Source: Tardiphaga sp. (lineage in GTDB: Bacteria > Pseudomonadota > Alphaproteobacteria > Rhizobiales > Xanthobacteraceae). Taken from it: a stretch of 10,027 nt of DNA. The stretch spans positions 1 through 10,027 of the forward strand of contig JAQGJF010001046.1 of the NCBI GenBank assembly GCA_028290765.1, read 5' to 3'. This document shows positions 1 to 7,574 of the stretch, piece by piece. A program made the position numbers and the translations under genes. Position 1 is the stretch's first letter. Every line of letters starts with the position of its first letter. The notes beneath the pieces are model-generated. The model searched no databases, was not told the origin of the DNA, and worked only from the letters and a program-made list of their open reading frames with translations.

Positions 1-501
1 GTCGGGCGCTTCGCTTGTCAGCTTGCGGTGATTTCCGGTGCAAAGGTGTTCGGAGTGAGCCGCCGAATCGGGTTGCACAAGCAGCTCAAGGAAGACGGTG
101 TCGAGCCGGCCGGGGTTTTTGCCGATATGGCGGAAGCCAGGGACGCAGGCCCCTTTGATGTCATCTTCGATTCGGTTGGCGGCGATACGTTGAGCCTCGC
201 GCTCAGGTCGCTCGCGCGCGGTGGCGTTTGCATCAACTGCGGTAACTCCGCGCGACAGCTGACGAGCTTCGATGCCATCGAGCTCTACCGATCGGGCGGC
301 GCAAGGCTGCTCAGCGTCTGGCTCGGCACCGAGCGCCCGGAGGATTGCAAGGCCGCGCTGGTGCGGCTGGCAAATCTGGTCGCCGAAGGACGGCTTCGCG
401 CGCCGATCGACGCGGTCCTGCCGTGGACGGAGGTTGAGCAGGCTGCGGCCCGTCTGATTGGCCGGGGCGTCGACGGCAAGCTCGTCCTGGAGGTGGCGTA
501 A
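1..501 (+). CDS. Zinc-binding dehydrogenase / quinone oxidoreductase family protein, 5'-truncated by window edge
   Basis: This is the C-terminal 166 residues of a medium-chain dehydrogenase/reductase (MDR) protein. The reading frame is open from base 1, so the true start lies upstream; a full-length member has about 320-340 residues. The visible part opens with VGRFACQLA, the helix after the glycine-rich NADPH loop of the Rossmann fold. It continues with the second beta strand (GAKVFGVSRR, about residues 14-23) and the family motif FDVIFDSVGGDTL (about 52-64). It ends with the typical closing strand GVDGKLVLEVA. Family members reduce quinones or alpha,beta-unsaturated carbonyls with NADPH; many have lost the zinc. 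The catalytic N-terminal domain is outside the window, so zinc ligands and substrate class cannot be judged. The gene converges on the SRPBCC gene, with 16 bases between the stop codons and no convincing terminator. Confidence 0.85.
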   Translation, partial: VGRFACQLAVISGAKVFGVSRRIGLHKQLKEDGVEPAGVFADMAEARDAGPFDVIFDSVGGDTLSLALRSLARGGVCINCGNSARQLTSFDAIELYRSGGARLLSVWLGTERPEDCKAALVRLANLVAEGRLRAPIDAVLPWTEVEQAAARLIGRGVDGKLVLEVA

Positions 502-517
502 GCCAGGCGCTGTCGCG

Positions 518-979
518 CTAGGCGTCAGGCGATGCCGGCGGGCCACGCTCTTTGCCGGGATTTTGGCCGGCGGCCGCCATCGTCAGCCTGCCGAGGTAAT
601 GCGCCCAACCCTTGTTGTGGCCGGCACACTGCGCGGCGTTCGGAAGACCGCTGTGGGTCATGCGCAGCAAGGTGCCGCCGTCCTGGTCGATCAGGTCGAT
701 TTCGACCAGGCTCGATCCCGGCGGCACTTCCTCATCGCCTTCCCAGCCGAAGCTGTAGGCGAGCCGGTGGACCGGAACGACCTCGCGGAAGGCACCGCGC
801 GCCACGCGGCGGCGCTCGCTGATACCTTTGAGGAGATACAGCCCGCCGGGCTGCATCTCGGTCTTTGCCTCGGTGCCCATCCAGCTCACAATCTTTTCCG
901 GATCGGTCAGGAAGGCGAAGACGGTGGCGGGCGGCGCCGCGATTTGGGTCTCACGCCGGACCACGAGCGGTTCAGTCAT
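518..979 (-). CDS. SRPBCC / AHSA1-like (START-fold) domain protein
   Basis: This 153-residue protein has the layout of the AHSA1 (activator of Hsp90 ATPase homologue 1-like) branch of the SRPBCC helix-grip fold. It shows an early strand and helix ETQIAAPPATVFAFLTDPEK (about residues 10-29), then a Trp-centred WMGTEAKTEMQPGG segment (about 33-46). A later strand SLVEIDLIDQDGGTLLRMTH (about 90-109) is followed by a C-terminal helix GHNKGWAHYLGRLTMAA. Such proteins form a single hydrophobic ligand-binding cup. In bacteria most have no assigned substrate, and some are co-transcribed with ArsR regulators, which is not the case here. The ATG start is backed by AGGAG at 986-990, 6 bases upstream. 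A sigma70-like promoter lies about 50 bases further up. The gene is divergent from the cyclase and may share control with it. No signal peptide is visible, so it is cytoplasmic. The family call is firm; the function is unknown. Confidence 0.88.
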   Translation of the reverse strand: MTEPLVVRRETQIAAPPATVFAFLTDPEKIVSWMGTEAKTEMQPGGLYLLKGISERRRVARGAFREVVPVHRLAYSFGWEGDEEVPPGSSLVEIDLIDQDGGTLLRMTHSGLPNAAQCAGHNKGWAHYLGRLTMAAAGQNPGKERGPPASPDA

Positions 980-1036
980 CGGAGTCTCCTCGGTTGCGGT
1001 GGCGCGGATGCAGCGCCGGAGCCAGCCCTTATGGGA

Positions 1037-1064
1037 ATAATTCGTGACAGGGGGGCTACGTCAA
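1037..1064 (-). promoter_or_regulatory. Sigma70-type promoter for the SRPBCC gene
   Basis: Read on the minus strand, TTGACG (1064-1059) matches the -35 consensus at 5 of 6 positions. After 16 bases comes AATTAT (1042-1037), matching TATAAT at 4 of 6. Transcription would begin near 1029, giving a leader of about 50 bases that carries the AGGAG ribosome site before the ATG at 979. The element sits in the 100-base divergent gap and covers the GTG at 1044. It therefore favours the ATG at 1080 as the start of the cyclase. I see no equally good promoter facing the cyclase; AATAAT at 1036-1041 lacks a partner -35. Confidence 0.5.
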
Positions 1065-1079
1065 CCCCATGATCCGCCC

Positions 1080-2174
1080 ATGCAGCTCTCTTCGACGCTC
1101 TCCTGGCTTGTCGACGCGGCCGCCGAGACGTCGGGAGCCGACCGGCTGCTGGCCGAGGTGGGCGCGCGTCTGGTTGCGGACGGCCTGCCGCTCACGGGCG
1201 GCGCCCTGACATTGGCCGTGCCGCATCCGCTGATTGCCCGGCGCACCTGGCTTTGGCGCGCCGAAAATGGCGAGGTGATTGAAGCCCTGGGATTCGTGGC
1301 GGGAGGGCTTCCGGTCGCGGGAGCCGCGAACCCTCCCGGCGATGCCGGCCGGCGCTGGCTCGCCGGTCTGGCGGCGGGCCCCATGCATGAGGATGTCGTC
1401 GGCTCGAAGCCGGATAGTCCTTCGCTCGGCTGGATCGGGCCGGGTCCGTTCACGCCCGATGAGGCCGATGCGTTGCGCCAGGCCGCGCGCTTCGCTGCCG
1501 CGCCGCTCGCCGTTGTCGCGGCTCGCGCGACGCTGACGGCGGCGCTCGAGGCCTATCTCGGCCGGCGCAGCGCGGCGCGGGTGCTGGCGGGTCCTTTGCG
1601 GCGCGGCAGCAGCGAGACCATCCAGGCCGCGCTGCTCTATGCCGACCTGCGCGGCTTCACGGCTTTGTCCGAGAGCAATCCTCCCTCGGCGGTCATCTCG
1701 GCTCTCGACGCCTGGTTCGACCGCATCGCCGGCGCGGTCCACGCCTTCGGCGGCGAAGTGCTGAAATTCATCGGGGATGGCGTGCTGGCGATCTTTCCGG
1801 TCGCTGGTGGTCCGCCCCGTGACGCCTGCGACGCCGCCCTGCGTGCGGTCTCCGCCGCGCGGGCCGGAATGGCGCATCTCGACGAAGCGCGACGGCAGCA
1901 GGGGCTGTCGGCTCTGCCGTTCGGCGCCGCGCTGCATCTCGGCGAGATGCTATGGGGCAATATCGGTGCCGCGGATCGGCTGGATTTCACGGCGATCGGC
2001 CCCGCCGTCAATCTGGTCAGCCGGTTGGAAGGACTATGTCGGCCGCTCGGCAAGGCCGTCCTTGTTTCGGGCGCCCTCGCCGCCGAGACTGCGGTGCCGC
2101 TGATCCCGCTCGGTACACATGCCTTGCGCGGTATCGCAGATCCATGCGCAGTGTTCACCGTGCCGGAGAATTGA
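1080..2174 (+). CDS. Class III adenylate/guanylate cyclase, cytoplasmic
   Basis: This 364-residue protein has an N-terminal domain of about 175 residues that I do not recognise, followed by a CHD-type class III nucleotide cyclase domain (about 180-360). It converts ATP, or less likely GTP, to the cyclic 3',5'-monophosphate. The catalytic set is complete: metal-binding Asp189 (ADLRGFT) and Asp233 (KFIGDG), base-contacting Lys229 and Asp302 (LDFTAIG), and Asn311 and Arg315 (AVNLVSRLE). The Lys/Asp pair favours ATP, as in adenylate cyclases. No transmembrane segment or signal peptide is visible, so the N-terminal part may be a cytosolic sensor. An in-frame GTG at 1044 would add 12 residues (MTGGLRQPHDPP). 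I prefer the ATG because the extension looks non-coding and overlaps the divergent promoter. Neither start has a strong ribosome site. The stop is 6 bases from the GST stop on the other strand. Confidence 0.9.
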   Translation: MQLSSTLSWLVDAAAETSGADRLLAEVGARLVADGLPLTGGALTLAVPHPLIARRTWLWRAENGEVIEALGFVAGGLPVAGAANPPGDAGRRWLAGLAAGPMHEDVVGSKPDSPSLGWIGPGPFTPDEADALRQAARFAAAPLAVVAARATLTAALEAYLGRRSAARVLAGPLRRGSSETIQAALLYADLRGFTALSESNPPSAVISALDAWFDRIAGAVHAFGGEVLKFIGDGVLAIFPVAGGPPRDACDAALRAVSAARAGMAHLDEARRQQGLSALPFGAALHLGEMLWGNIGAADRLDFTAIGPAVNLVSRLEGLCRPLGKAVLVSGALAAETAVPLIPLGTHALRGIADPCAVFTVPEN

Positions 2175-2180
2175 GCCGGG

Positions 2181-2795
2181 CTACACGGGGCCGGGGTGCT
2201 GCGTCGCCACCATCGAAGGCCGTGCGCCAAAACGGGCGTACCAATCGGCCGATTTCGGGTGCCGGTCACGCCAGCCGAAATCCGGGAAGCGCAGATCGAG
2301 ATAGCCGAAGGCGCAGCCGAAGCTGATGGTGCCGATGTCGACGCGGTCGCCAAGCGTTGGCACCGCAGCCTCGATTGAAGAGATCGCGGTGTCGACCTTG
2401 TCCATCTGGCCGTCGAGCCAGTCCTGCCAGAGTTTTTCCGGCGGTCGTGCGGCGACTTCGTAGCGCGACAACAAGGCCGCGGTCAGGATGCCGTCTCCGA
2501 TCGTCTGATCGACAAGAACGCGCCAACGCGCGGCGCCGGAACGCGGGAACAGCGAACCGCCGGCCAGATCGTCGAGATATTCGCAGATCACCCGGCTGTC
2601 GGCGAGCATCGTGCCGTCGTCGAGCAGCAGCGTCGGCACCTGGCCAAGCGGGTTATGGGTAATGATGTTTTGATCCCGGGTGACGGGATGGGCGGCACAG
2701 GCGACATTTTCGATCTTGTCGGCGAGCCCGACTTCGTGGGCCGCGACCAGCACTTTTCGGACATAGGGCGAGTAGGGCGAGTAGTAGAGCTTCAT
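2181..2795 (-). CDS. Glutathione S-transferase family protein
   Basis: This 204-residue protein is a cytosolic GST of normal bacterial length. The thioredoxin-like N-terminal domain (about 1-80) begins KLYYSPYSPYVRKV, where Ser9 lies at the usual catalytic loop; there is no beta-class Cys10. The cis-proline is Pro54 in NPLGQVPTL, and Asp66-Ser67 (ADSRVICEYL) contacts the gamma-glutamyl group of glutathione. The alpha-helical domain (about 87-204) carries the folding segment DRVDIGTISFGCAFGYLDLR. Members conjugate, isomerise or reduce electrophiles with glutathione. The ATG overlaps the stop of the upstream flavoprotein gene (ATGA, 4 bases), and AGGAA at 2802-2806 provides a ribosome site. It is the last gene of the nine-gene minus-strand unit, so a catabolic substrate made by the flavoprotein or SDRs is more likely than general detoxification (inference). 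No clear terminator follows. Confidence 0.92.
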   Translation of the reverse strand: MKLYYSPYSPYVRKVLVAAHEVGLADKIENVACAAHPVTRDQNIITHNPLGQVPTLLLDDGTMLADSRVICEYLDDLAGGSLFPRSGAARWRVLVDQTIGDGILTAALLSRYEVAARPPEKLWQDWLDGQMDKVDTAISSIEAAVPTLGDRVDIGTISFGCAFGYLDLRFPDFGWRDRHPKSADWYARFGARPSMVATQHPGPV

Positions 2796-4522
2796 CGTTG
2801 TTTCCTGTCCTGCGAAGAGCCGGCGAGTTCGAGACCGGCGATATAGCCGAAAGTCAGCGCCGGACCGAGCGTGATGCCGGCGCCGGGATAGGCTCCGGCC
2901 ATGATCGAATTCATGTCGTTGCCGACGGCGAACAGCCCCGCGATCGGCTGGCCGTCGCCGTCGAGCACGCGGGCTTTCGCGTCGGTCTTCAAGCCGGCCG
3001 CGGTGCCGATATCGCCGGGGAAAACCCGCACGGCGTAGAACGGCGGCTTGTCGATCGGACCGAGGCATGGGTTCGGCTGATGCGCGGCGTCGCCGAGATA
3101 GCGGTTATAGGCGGTACTGCCCTTGCCGAACGCCGGATCATGGCCGCTGACGGCCGCATCGTTCATCTCGGCAATGGACGCGGCAAGCGCGGCCGCGTCG
3201 ATATCGAGCTTGCCGGCGAGCTCGCCGACGGAGCCGGCTGAAACGAGATAGCCGCACTCCAGGAAACGCTGCAGCGAGCGGGCCGCCGGACGCACCAGGC
3301 CGAGACCATATTTCCGCAGAAAATTCGCATCGCAAATCAGATAAGCGGGGATCGACGGTTCGGTCTCGTGCGCGCGATGCATCGCCTCGACGAACTCGTG
3401 ATAGGAGGTCGCTTCATTGACGAAACGCTTGCCACGTTGGTTCACCGCGATCACGCCGGGCTTCTGACGGTCGAGGATGAGATGGGGAAAACGGATCTCC
3501 CGGCCATCCGCCGTCCGCATCACCGAGACCGGCGTCCAGAACGCATTGCCGATATTGTCGGCTGCGATGGAGGCGCCGGCTTCCAGCGCCATGCGCAAGC
3601 CGTCGCCGGCATTGCCGGCAGGCGCCATTGAATAATGTTGATCGGCGTAGGGCAACATCTCGGCGCGCAGGCTTGCATTGCCAGGGAAGCCGCCGGTTGC
3701 CAGCACCACGCCGCGTCGGGCGCCGATGCGCCGTTTGCTTCCATCTCGTTCGACTTCCAGACCGGCGATGCCGGCGGCATCGCGGATCAACTTCACTGCG
3801 GCCGTCTGCGTGCGCAGGGCGATGTTGCGATCCAGCGCCGATTTCAGCAGCCGCGCTGCCATGGCATTGCCCATCAGCAATCGGGTGCCGCGCGGATAGC
3901 GCAGCCGATCGGCCCCGTAACGCAGCAACAGCATGGCGCTGTCACGAAATTTTTCCCAGGAGGTCGTGGCGCCGAGCAAGGTGTCGATGTCCTTGCGGCC
4001 GACCATCATGCCGCCGAACACCAGAAACTCCTGCAGCGGGTTGCGTAGCAGCGCAAAATCCTTGCCGAGTTCGCGCCCGTCGAACGGCGCGGGATCGATG
4101 GTGCGGCCGCCCATGGCGGCGCCCTCGAGGTCCGATTGATAGTCGGGCGACACCGCGCGCGGAACGAATTGCAGGGCGGTATGCGCCTCCATGAAGCTGA
4201 CCATCCGGGGGCCGGCATCGAGGAAGGCATCGATCATGTCGCGGCGCAGCCGGTTGCCGAGAATGGCCTGCAGATAGGCGAGAGCCGACTCGCGGCTGTC
4301 GTCGACGCCAACCTCGGCGCTATGCGGGTTGAGTGGAATCCAGACCGCGCCGCCCGACACCGCAGTGCTGCCGCCAATGGCCTCGGTCTTCTCGATCACC
4401 AATACGTCGAGGCCGTGATGCGCGGCGGTCAGGGCGGTCGCCATGCCGCCGGCGCCGGAACCGACCACGACCACATCATGGGTCTCGTCGAAGCCGGATG
4501 CGGCCTCTGCTGCTGCCATCAT
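2792..4522 (-). CDS. FAD-dependent oxidoreductase, 3-ketosteroid delta-1-dehydrogenase-like
   Basis: This 576-residue flavoprotein belongs to the fumarate reductase/KstD family (FAD_binding_2). The N-terminus holds the FAD motif VVVVGSGAGGMATALTAA (about 18-35), the ribose-binding Glu44 and GGSTAVSGGAVWIP (about 50-63). An ATGGFPGN loop lies near 276-283. The C-terminal FAD segment ends AYPGAGITLGPALTFGYIAG. Residues comparable to the KstD catalytic set appear present: Tyr128 (SPDYQSD), Tyr374 (NEATSYHEF), Tyr545 and Gly549 (AYPGAG); the match is by memory of the family, not alignment. KstD enzymes desaturate the carbon pair next to a ring ketone and pass electrons to a quinone or dye. The first ATG of a double ATG is chosen, since GGGGA (4530-4534) lies 7 bases upstream. 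A TTG at 4528 would add two residues but sits too near that site. It begins 2 bases after the SDR stop. A steroid substrate is not implied. Confidence 0.9.
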   Translation of the reverse strand: MMAAAEAASGFDETHDVVVVGSGAGGMATALTAAHHGLDVLVIEKTEAIGGSTAVSGGAVWIPLNPHSAEVGVDDSRESALAYLQAILGNRLRRDMIDAFLDAGPRMVSFMEAHTALQFVPRAVSPDYQSDLEGAAMGGRTIDPAPFDGRELGKDFALLRNPLQEFLVFGGMMVGRKDIDTLLGATTSWEKFRDSAMLLLRYGADRLRYPRGTRLLMGNAMAARLLKSALDRNIALRTQTAAVKLIRDAAGIAGLEVERDGSKRRIGARRGVVLATGGFPGNASLRAEMLPYADQHYSMAPAGNAGDGLRMALEAGASIAADNIGNAFWTPVSVMRTADGREIRFPHLILDRQKPGVIAVNQRGKRFVNEATSYHEFVEAMHRAHETEPSIPAYLICDANFLRKYGLGLVRPAARSLQRFLECGYLVSAGSVGELAGKLDIDAAALAASIAEMNDAAVSGHDPAFGKGSTAYNRYLGDAAHQPNPCLGPIDKPPFYAVRVFPGDIGTAAGLKTDAKARVLDGDGQPIAGLFAVGNDMNSIMAGAYPGAGITLGPALTFGYIAGLELAGSSQDRKQR

Positions 4523-4536
4523 GCTCAAATCCCCAG
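4519..4536 (-). repeat. Near-identical gene-junction repeat, copy at SDR/flavoprotein boundary
   Basis: Read on the minus strand this is CTGGGGATTTGAGCATGA. It contains the last codons and TGA stop of the second SDR, the GGGGA ribosome site and the ATG of the flavoprotein gene. It matches the copy at 6098-6115 at 16 of 18 positions. The two copies stand exactly at the two ends of the SDR pair. Confidence 0.55.
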
Positions 4537-5268
4537 GCCGCCGCCGAGCGATTTGCCGCCATCGACCAGCAAGGTCTGACCGGTGATGAAGTCCATCGCC
4601 GGAGACGCGAGGAAAGCGACGGCGTTGGCGATATCCCGGGGTCGCCCGGCCTTGCCGGTCGGCTGCAGCGCCAGTTGCGCGGCCAGCCGTTCCGGCGTCA
4701 GCGTCGCCAGCAGCGGGGTGTCGATCAGGCCCGGTGCGACGGCGTTGACGAGGATGCCGCGCGCGGCAAGCTCCATCGCGGTCGCCCGCGTCAGGCCGAC
4801 CACGGCAGCTTTGGATGCGACGTAATGCGCGTGGTTGCGCGCGCCGAGGAAGGCGCGCGAGGCGATATTGACGATTTTCGCGCCTGGCTGCATCCGCGCG
4901 GCGGCGGCTTGCGAGAGCGCGAAGACGGCGACCAGATTGACGTCGTACATGCGGCGGAAATCCTCCGCCGTGAGGTCGAAGAAGGCCCGCTCGTCGAAGA
5001 TGCCGGCATTGTTCACCAGTGCTGTGAGCGGCCGTTCGCGCGCGATCAGCGCAGCGATGGCCTCGCGGTCGAGAAGATCGACCACAGCCGCGCGGGCACG
5101 AATTTTCGGTGTCGAGATCTCGGCCGCGCAGGCTTCGGCGGCCGCGCCGTCGCGGTCGAGCACGATGACCTCGAAATTGTCCTGAGCGAGACGGCTTGCG
5201 ATCGCCTTGCCGATGCCGCGTCCGCCACCCGTGACGAGGGCAAGCGGAGGGCTTGATGGTTCGGTCAT
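4525..5268 (-). CDS. SDR family NAD(P)-dependent oxidoreductase (second of pair)
   Basis: This is a classical short-chain dehydrogenase/reductase of 247 residues, the usual length. The coenzyme loop is TGGGRGIG (13-20), followed by the acidic end of strand 2 (VLDRD, about 36-40), which favours NAD(H) over NADP(H). The NNAG motif is at 86-89. The catalytic tetrad is complete: Asn111, Ser137 (NIASRAF), Tyr149 and Lys153 (YVASK). The C-terminus has the typical GQTLLVDGG strand. The enzyme interconverts an alcohol and a ketone, or acts on a 3-hydroxyacyl group; the sequence resembles FabG-like catabolic SDRs, and the substrate is unknown. The ATG has GGGAG at 5275-5279 and overlaps the stop of the preceding SDR by 4 bases (ATGA), suggesting coupled translation. 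The open frame extends far upstream in the other SDR, but that is only a shadow. Confidence 0.92.
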   Translation of the reverse strand: MTEPSSPPLALVTGGGRGIGKAIASRLAQDNFEVIVLDRDGAAAEACAAEISTPKIRARAAVVDLLDREAIAALIARERPLTALVNNAGIFDERAFFDLTAEDFRRMYDVNLVAVFALSQAAAARMQPGAKIVNIASRAFLGARNHAHYVASKAAVVGLTRATAMELAARGILVNAVAPGLIDTPLLATLTPERLAAQLALQPTGKAGRPRDIANAVAFLASPAMDFITGQTLLVDGGKSLGGGLGI

Positions 5269-6101
5269 GTCTTTCTCCCGGTGTCGTTCGATGCGTCGGT
5301 CTTGCGCGCGAAATCCGCGCCTTGCCGGTGCGTCATGAAGCCGGCGGTGAGGCCGCCATCGACCTCCAGCACCGCGCCGTTGATGTAGGCTGCCTCGTCG
5401 CTGAGCAGGAAGGCGATCGCGGCGGCGATTTCCTCCGGCTGCGCCAATCGTCCGAGCGGGGTGCGGTCGAGCATGACGTTGGCGAGGAAATCGGCCGGGA
5501 TGCCGTCGCGGATCATCGGCGTATCGACGCCGTTGGGCGCGACGCCGTTCACGCGCACCCCGCGATGGCCCCATTCCACGGCCAGCGTCTTGGTGAGGCC
5601 GACCAGCCCCCATTTCGAGGCGGCGTAATTGGCGCGGCCGGGCTGGCCGCCCTTGGCGGTGATCGAGGCGATGGTGACGATCGCGCCGGACCCCTGTGCG
5701 AGCAGTACCCGGCCGACGGCGCGGCAGGTATAGAAGACGCCGGTCAGGTTGATGTCGAGCACGCCGGCCCAGGCGGCGTCGTCCATCGCCTCGGCCGGAG
5801 CCGCTCGCGCGATGCCGGCGCAGGGGACCGCGCCGTCGAGACGGCCGAGATCGGCCACGGCCTCGGTTACGAATGAGTCTGTTGCGGCGGAGTTGCGGGT
5901 GTCGAAAGCGCGCGCGAACACCGGTGTCCCCGCGGCGCGCAGCGACGTCTCCAGGGCGGCAAGACCGGCCGCATCGAGATCGGTCGCCGCGATCGCCGCT
6001 CCGTCGCGCGCCAGGCGCCGAGCCACCGCTTCTCCGATGCCGCGCGCGGCTCCGGTGACGAGAAAAGCCTTTCCGGCGAAACGTCCGTCTGCCCCGGTCA
6101 C
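5265..6101 (-). CDS. SDR family oxidoreductase (first of pair), GTG start
   Basis: This is a classical SDR of 278 residues. It carries TGAARGIG (16-23), an acidic strand-2 end (ATDLD, about 39-43) suggesting NAD(H) use, and the tetrad Asn118, Ser146 (TIASIT), Tyr159 and Lys163 (YAASK). Two oddities stand out. The usual NNAG at the end of strand 4 is replaced by PCAG (VPCAGIA). A tail of about 25 residues, rich in charged residues, follows the normal ending EVDGGLTAGF. It is only about a quarter to a third identical by eye to its neighbour SDR, so the two are probably not a recent duplication. I choose GTG at 6101 because GGGGA (6109-6113) lies 7 bases upstream. A TTG at 6107 would be only 1 base from that site. 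The gene starts 2 bases after the livF stop and overlaps the next SDR by 4 bases. Confidence 0.91.
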   Translation of the reverse strand: MTGADGRFAGKAFLVTGAARGIGEAVARRLARDGAAIAATDLDAAGLAALETSLRAAGTPVFARAFDTRNSAATDSFVTEAVADLGRLDGAVPCAGIARAAPAEAMDDAAWAGVLDINLTGVFYTCRAVGRVLLAQGSGAIVTIASITAKGGQPGRANYAASKWGLVGLTKTLAVEWGHRGVRVNGVAPNGVDTPMIRDGIPADFLANVMLDRTPLGRLAQPEEIAAAIAFLLSDEAAYINGAVLEVDGGLTAGFMTHRQGADFARKTDASNDTGRKT

Positions 6102-6103
6102 GC

Positions 6104-6809
<706 letters not shown>

Positions 6810-6817
<8 letters not shown>

Positions 6818-7574
6818 GGGCCGCCGCCTCCTTGCCCAGATAGGCTTCGATGACGGCGGGGTCGTTGCGGACCTCGTCCGGTGTTCCTTCGGCGATCCTG
6901 GTGCCGAAATTGAGCACGGTGACGCGATCGGAGATCGACATCACCAGCTGCATCACGTGCTCGACGATCAGCACCGTCAGGCCGTCCTGTCGAACGAGAT
7001 CGGTCAGCAGCGTGTCGAGCTTGGCGATCTCGCGGTTGCGCAGGCCGGCGGCCGGCTCGTCGAGCAGCAACAGCCGTGGGCGGATCGCCAACGCGCGCGC
7101 CAGTTCCAATAGCTTCTGGTGACCGAAATCGAGGTTGCGGGCCTTCTGGTCGCGATAGGGTGCGAGTCCGGTGCGCTCGATGATGCCGTCGATATGGCGC
7201 ATCACGGCGGGCGGCCTTGCCTGCAGCCGGTCGCGCAGCGCGCCGCCGCAATGGACATGCGCGCCGATCAGGATATTTTCGAGCACGGTCAGTTCGTTGA
7301 AAAGCTCGAGGTTCTGGAACGACCGGGCGATGCCCCGCACCGCCATCGCCGAGGCTGGGAGATGCGTGATGTCCTCGCCGTCGAAGCAGACCCGACCGGA
7401 CGAGGGTGGATAGAACCGCGAGATGCAGTTGAAGGTGGTCGATTTGCCGGCGCCGTTCGGCCCGATCAGGGCGTGGATGGTGCCGCGCTCGACCGCAAGG
7501 CTGAAATCATTGACGGCGACGAGACCGCCGAAGCGGACCGTGATGTTCTCGACCTGCAGAAGAGGCTCAGGCAC
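6810..7574 (-). CDS. livG: ABC transporter ATP-binding protein, LivG type, GTG start
   Basis: This 254-residue partner ATPase of LivF shows Walker A GPNGAGKST (38-46), Q-loop Gln87 (RSFQNLELF, typical of LivG), Walker B LLLLDEP (168-174) and switch His206 (VEHVM). The signature is LDFGHQ (148-153) instead of the canonical LSGGQ or the LSYGQQ common in this family, so the serine that contacts the gamma-phosphate of the opposing ATP is replaced by Asp. Degenerate signatures do occur in LivG relatives, while LivF keeps a canonical one; the dimer may thus have one strong and one weak ATP site (inference). The start is GTG, supported by GGAGG at 7582-7586, 7 bases upstream. It overlaps the livM stop by 8 bases and the livF start by 8, so translation is likely coupled along the transporter block. 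Confidence 0.95.

Noticed and set aside
502..525. Possible terminator stem between the two convergent genes at the left
   Set aside because: Only a 4-base GCGC stem with no U-run on either strand; too weak to call.
1001..1017. Inverted repeat GGCGC...GCGCC as a possible operator
   Set aside because: Five-base arms of G and C in GC-rich DNA are expected by chance, and there is no regulator gene beside it.
1044..1079. GTG start adding 12 residues to the cyclase
   Set aside because: The added residues look non-coding, there is no good ribosome site, and the segment overlaps the divergent promoter; still possible.
1056..1937. 293-codon minus-strand frame inside the cyclase gene
   Set aside because: Antisense shadow of a gene with intact catalytic motifs; its product is Arg/Gly/Ala-rich and has no recognisable domain.
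2766..2783. Perfect 9-base tandem repeat (GGGCGAGTA twice) in the GST gene
   Set aside because: It encodes Tyr-Ser-Pro twice in the conserved SPxSPYVRKV active-site loop of this GST type, so protein conservation explains it.
4333..5256. 307-codon plus-strand frame opposite the flavoprotein and second SDR
   Set aside because: Arg/His-rich shadow of two well-supported genes, no plausible ribosome site.
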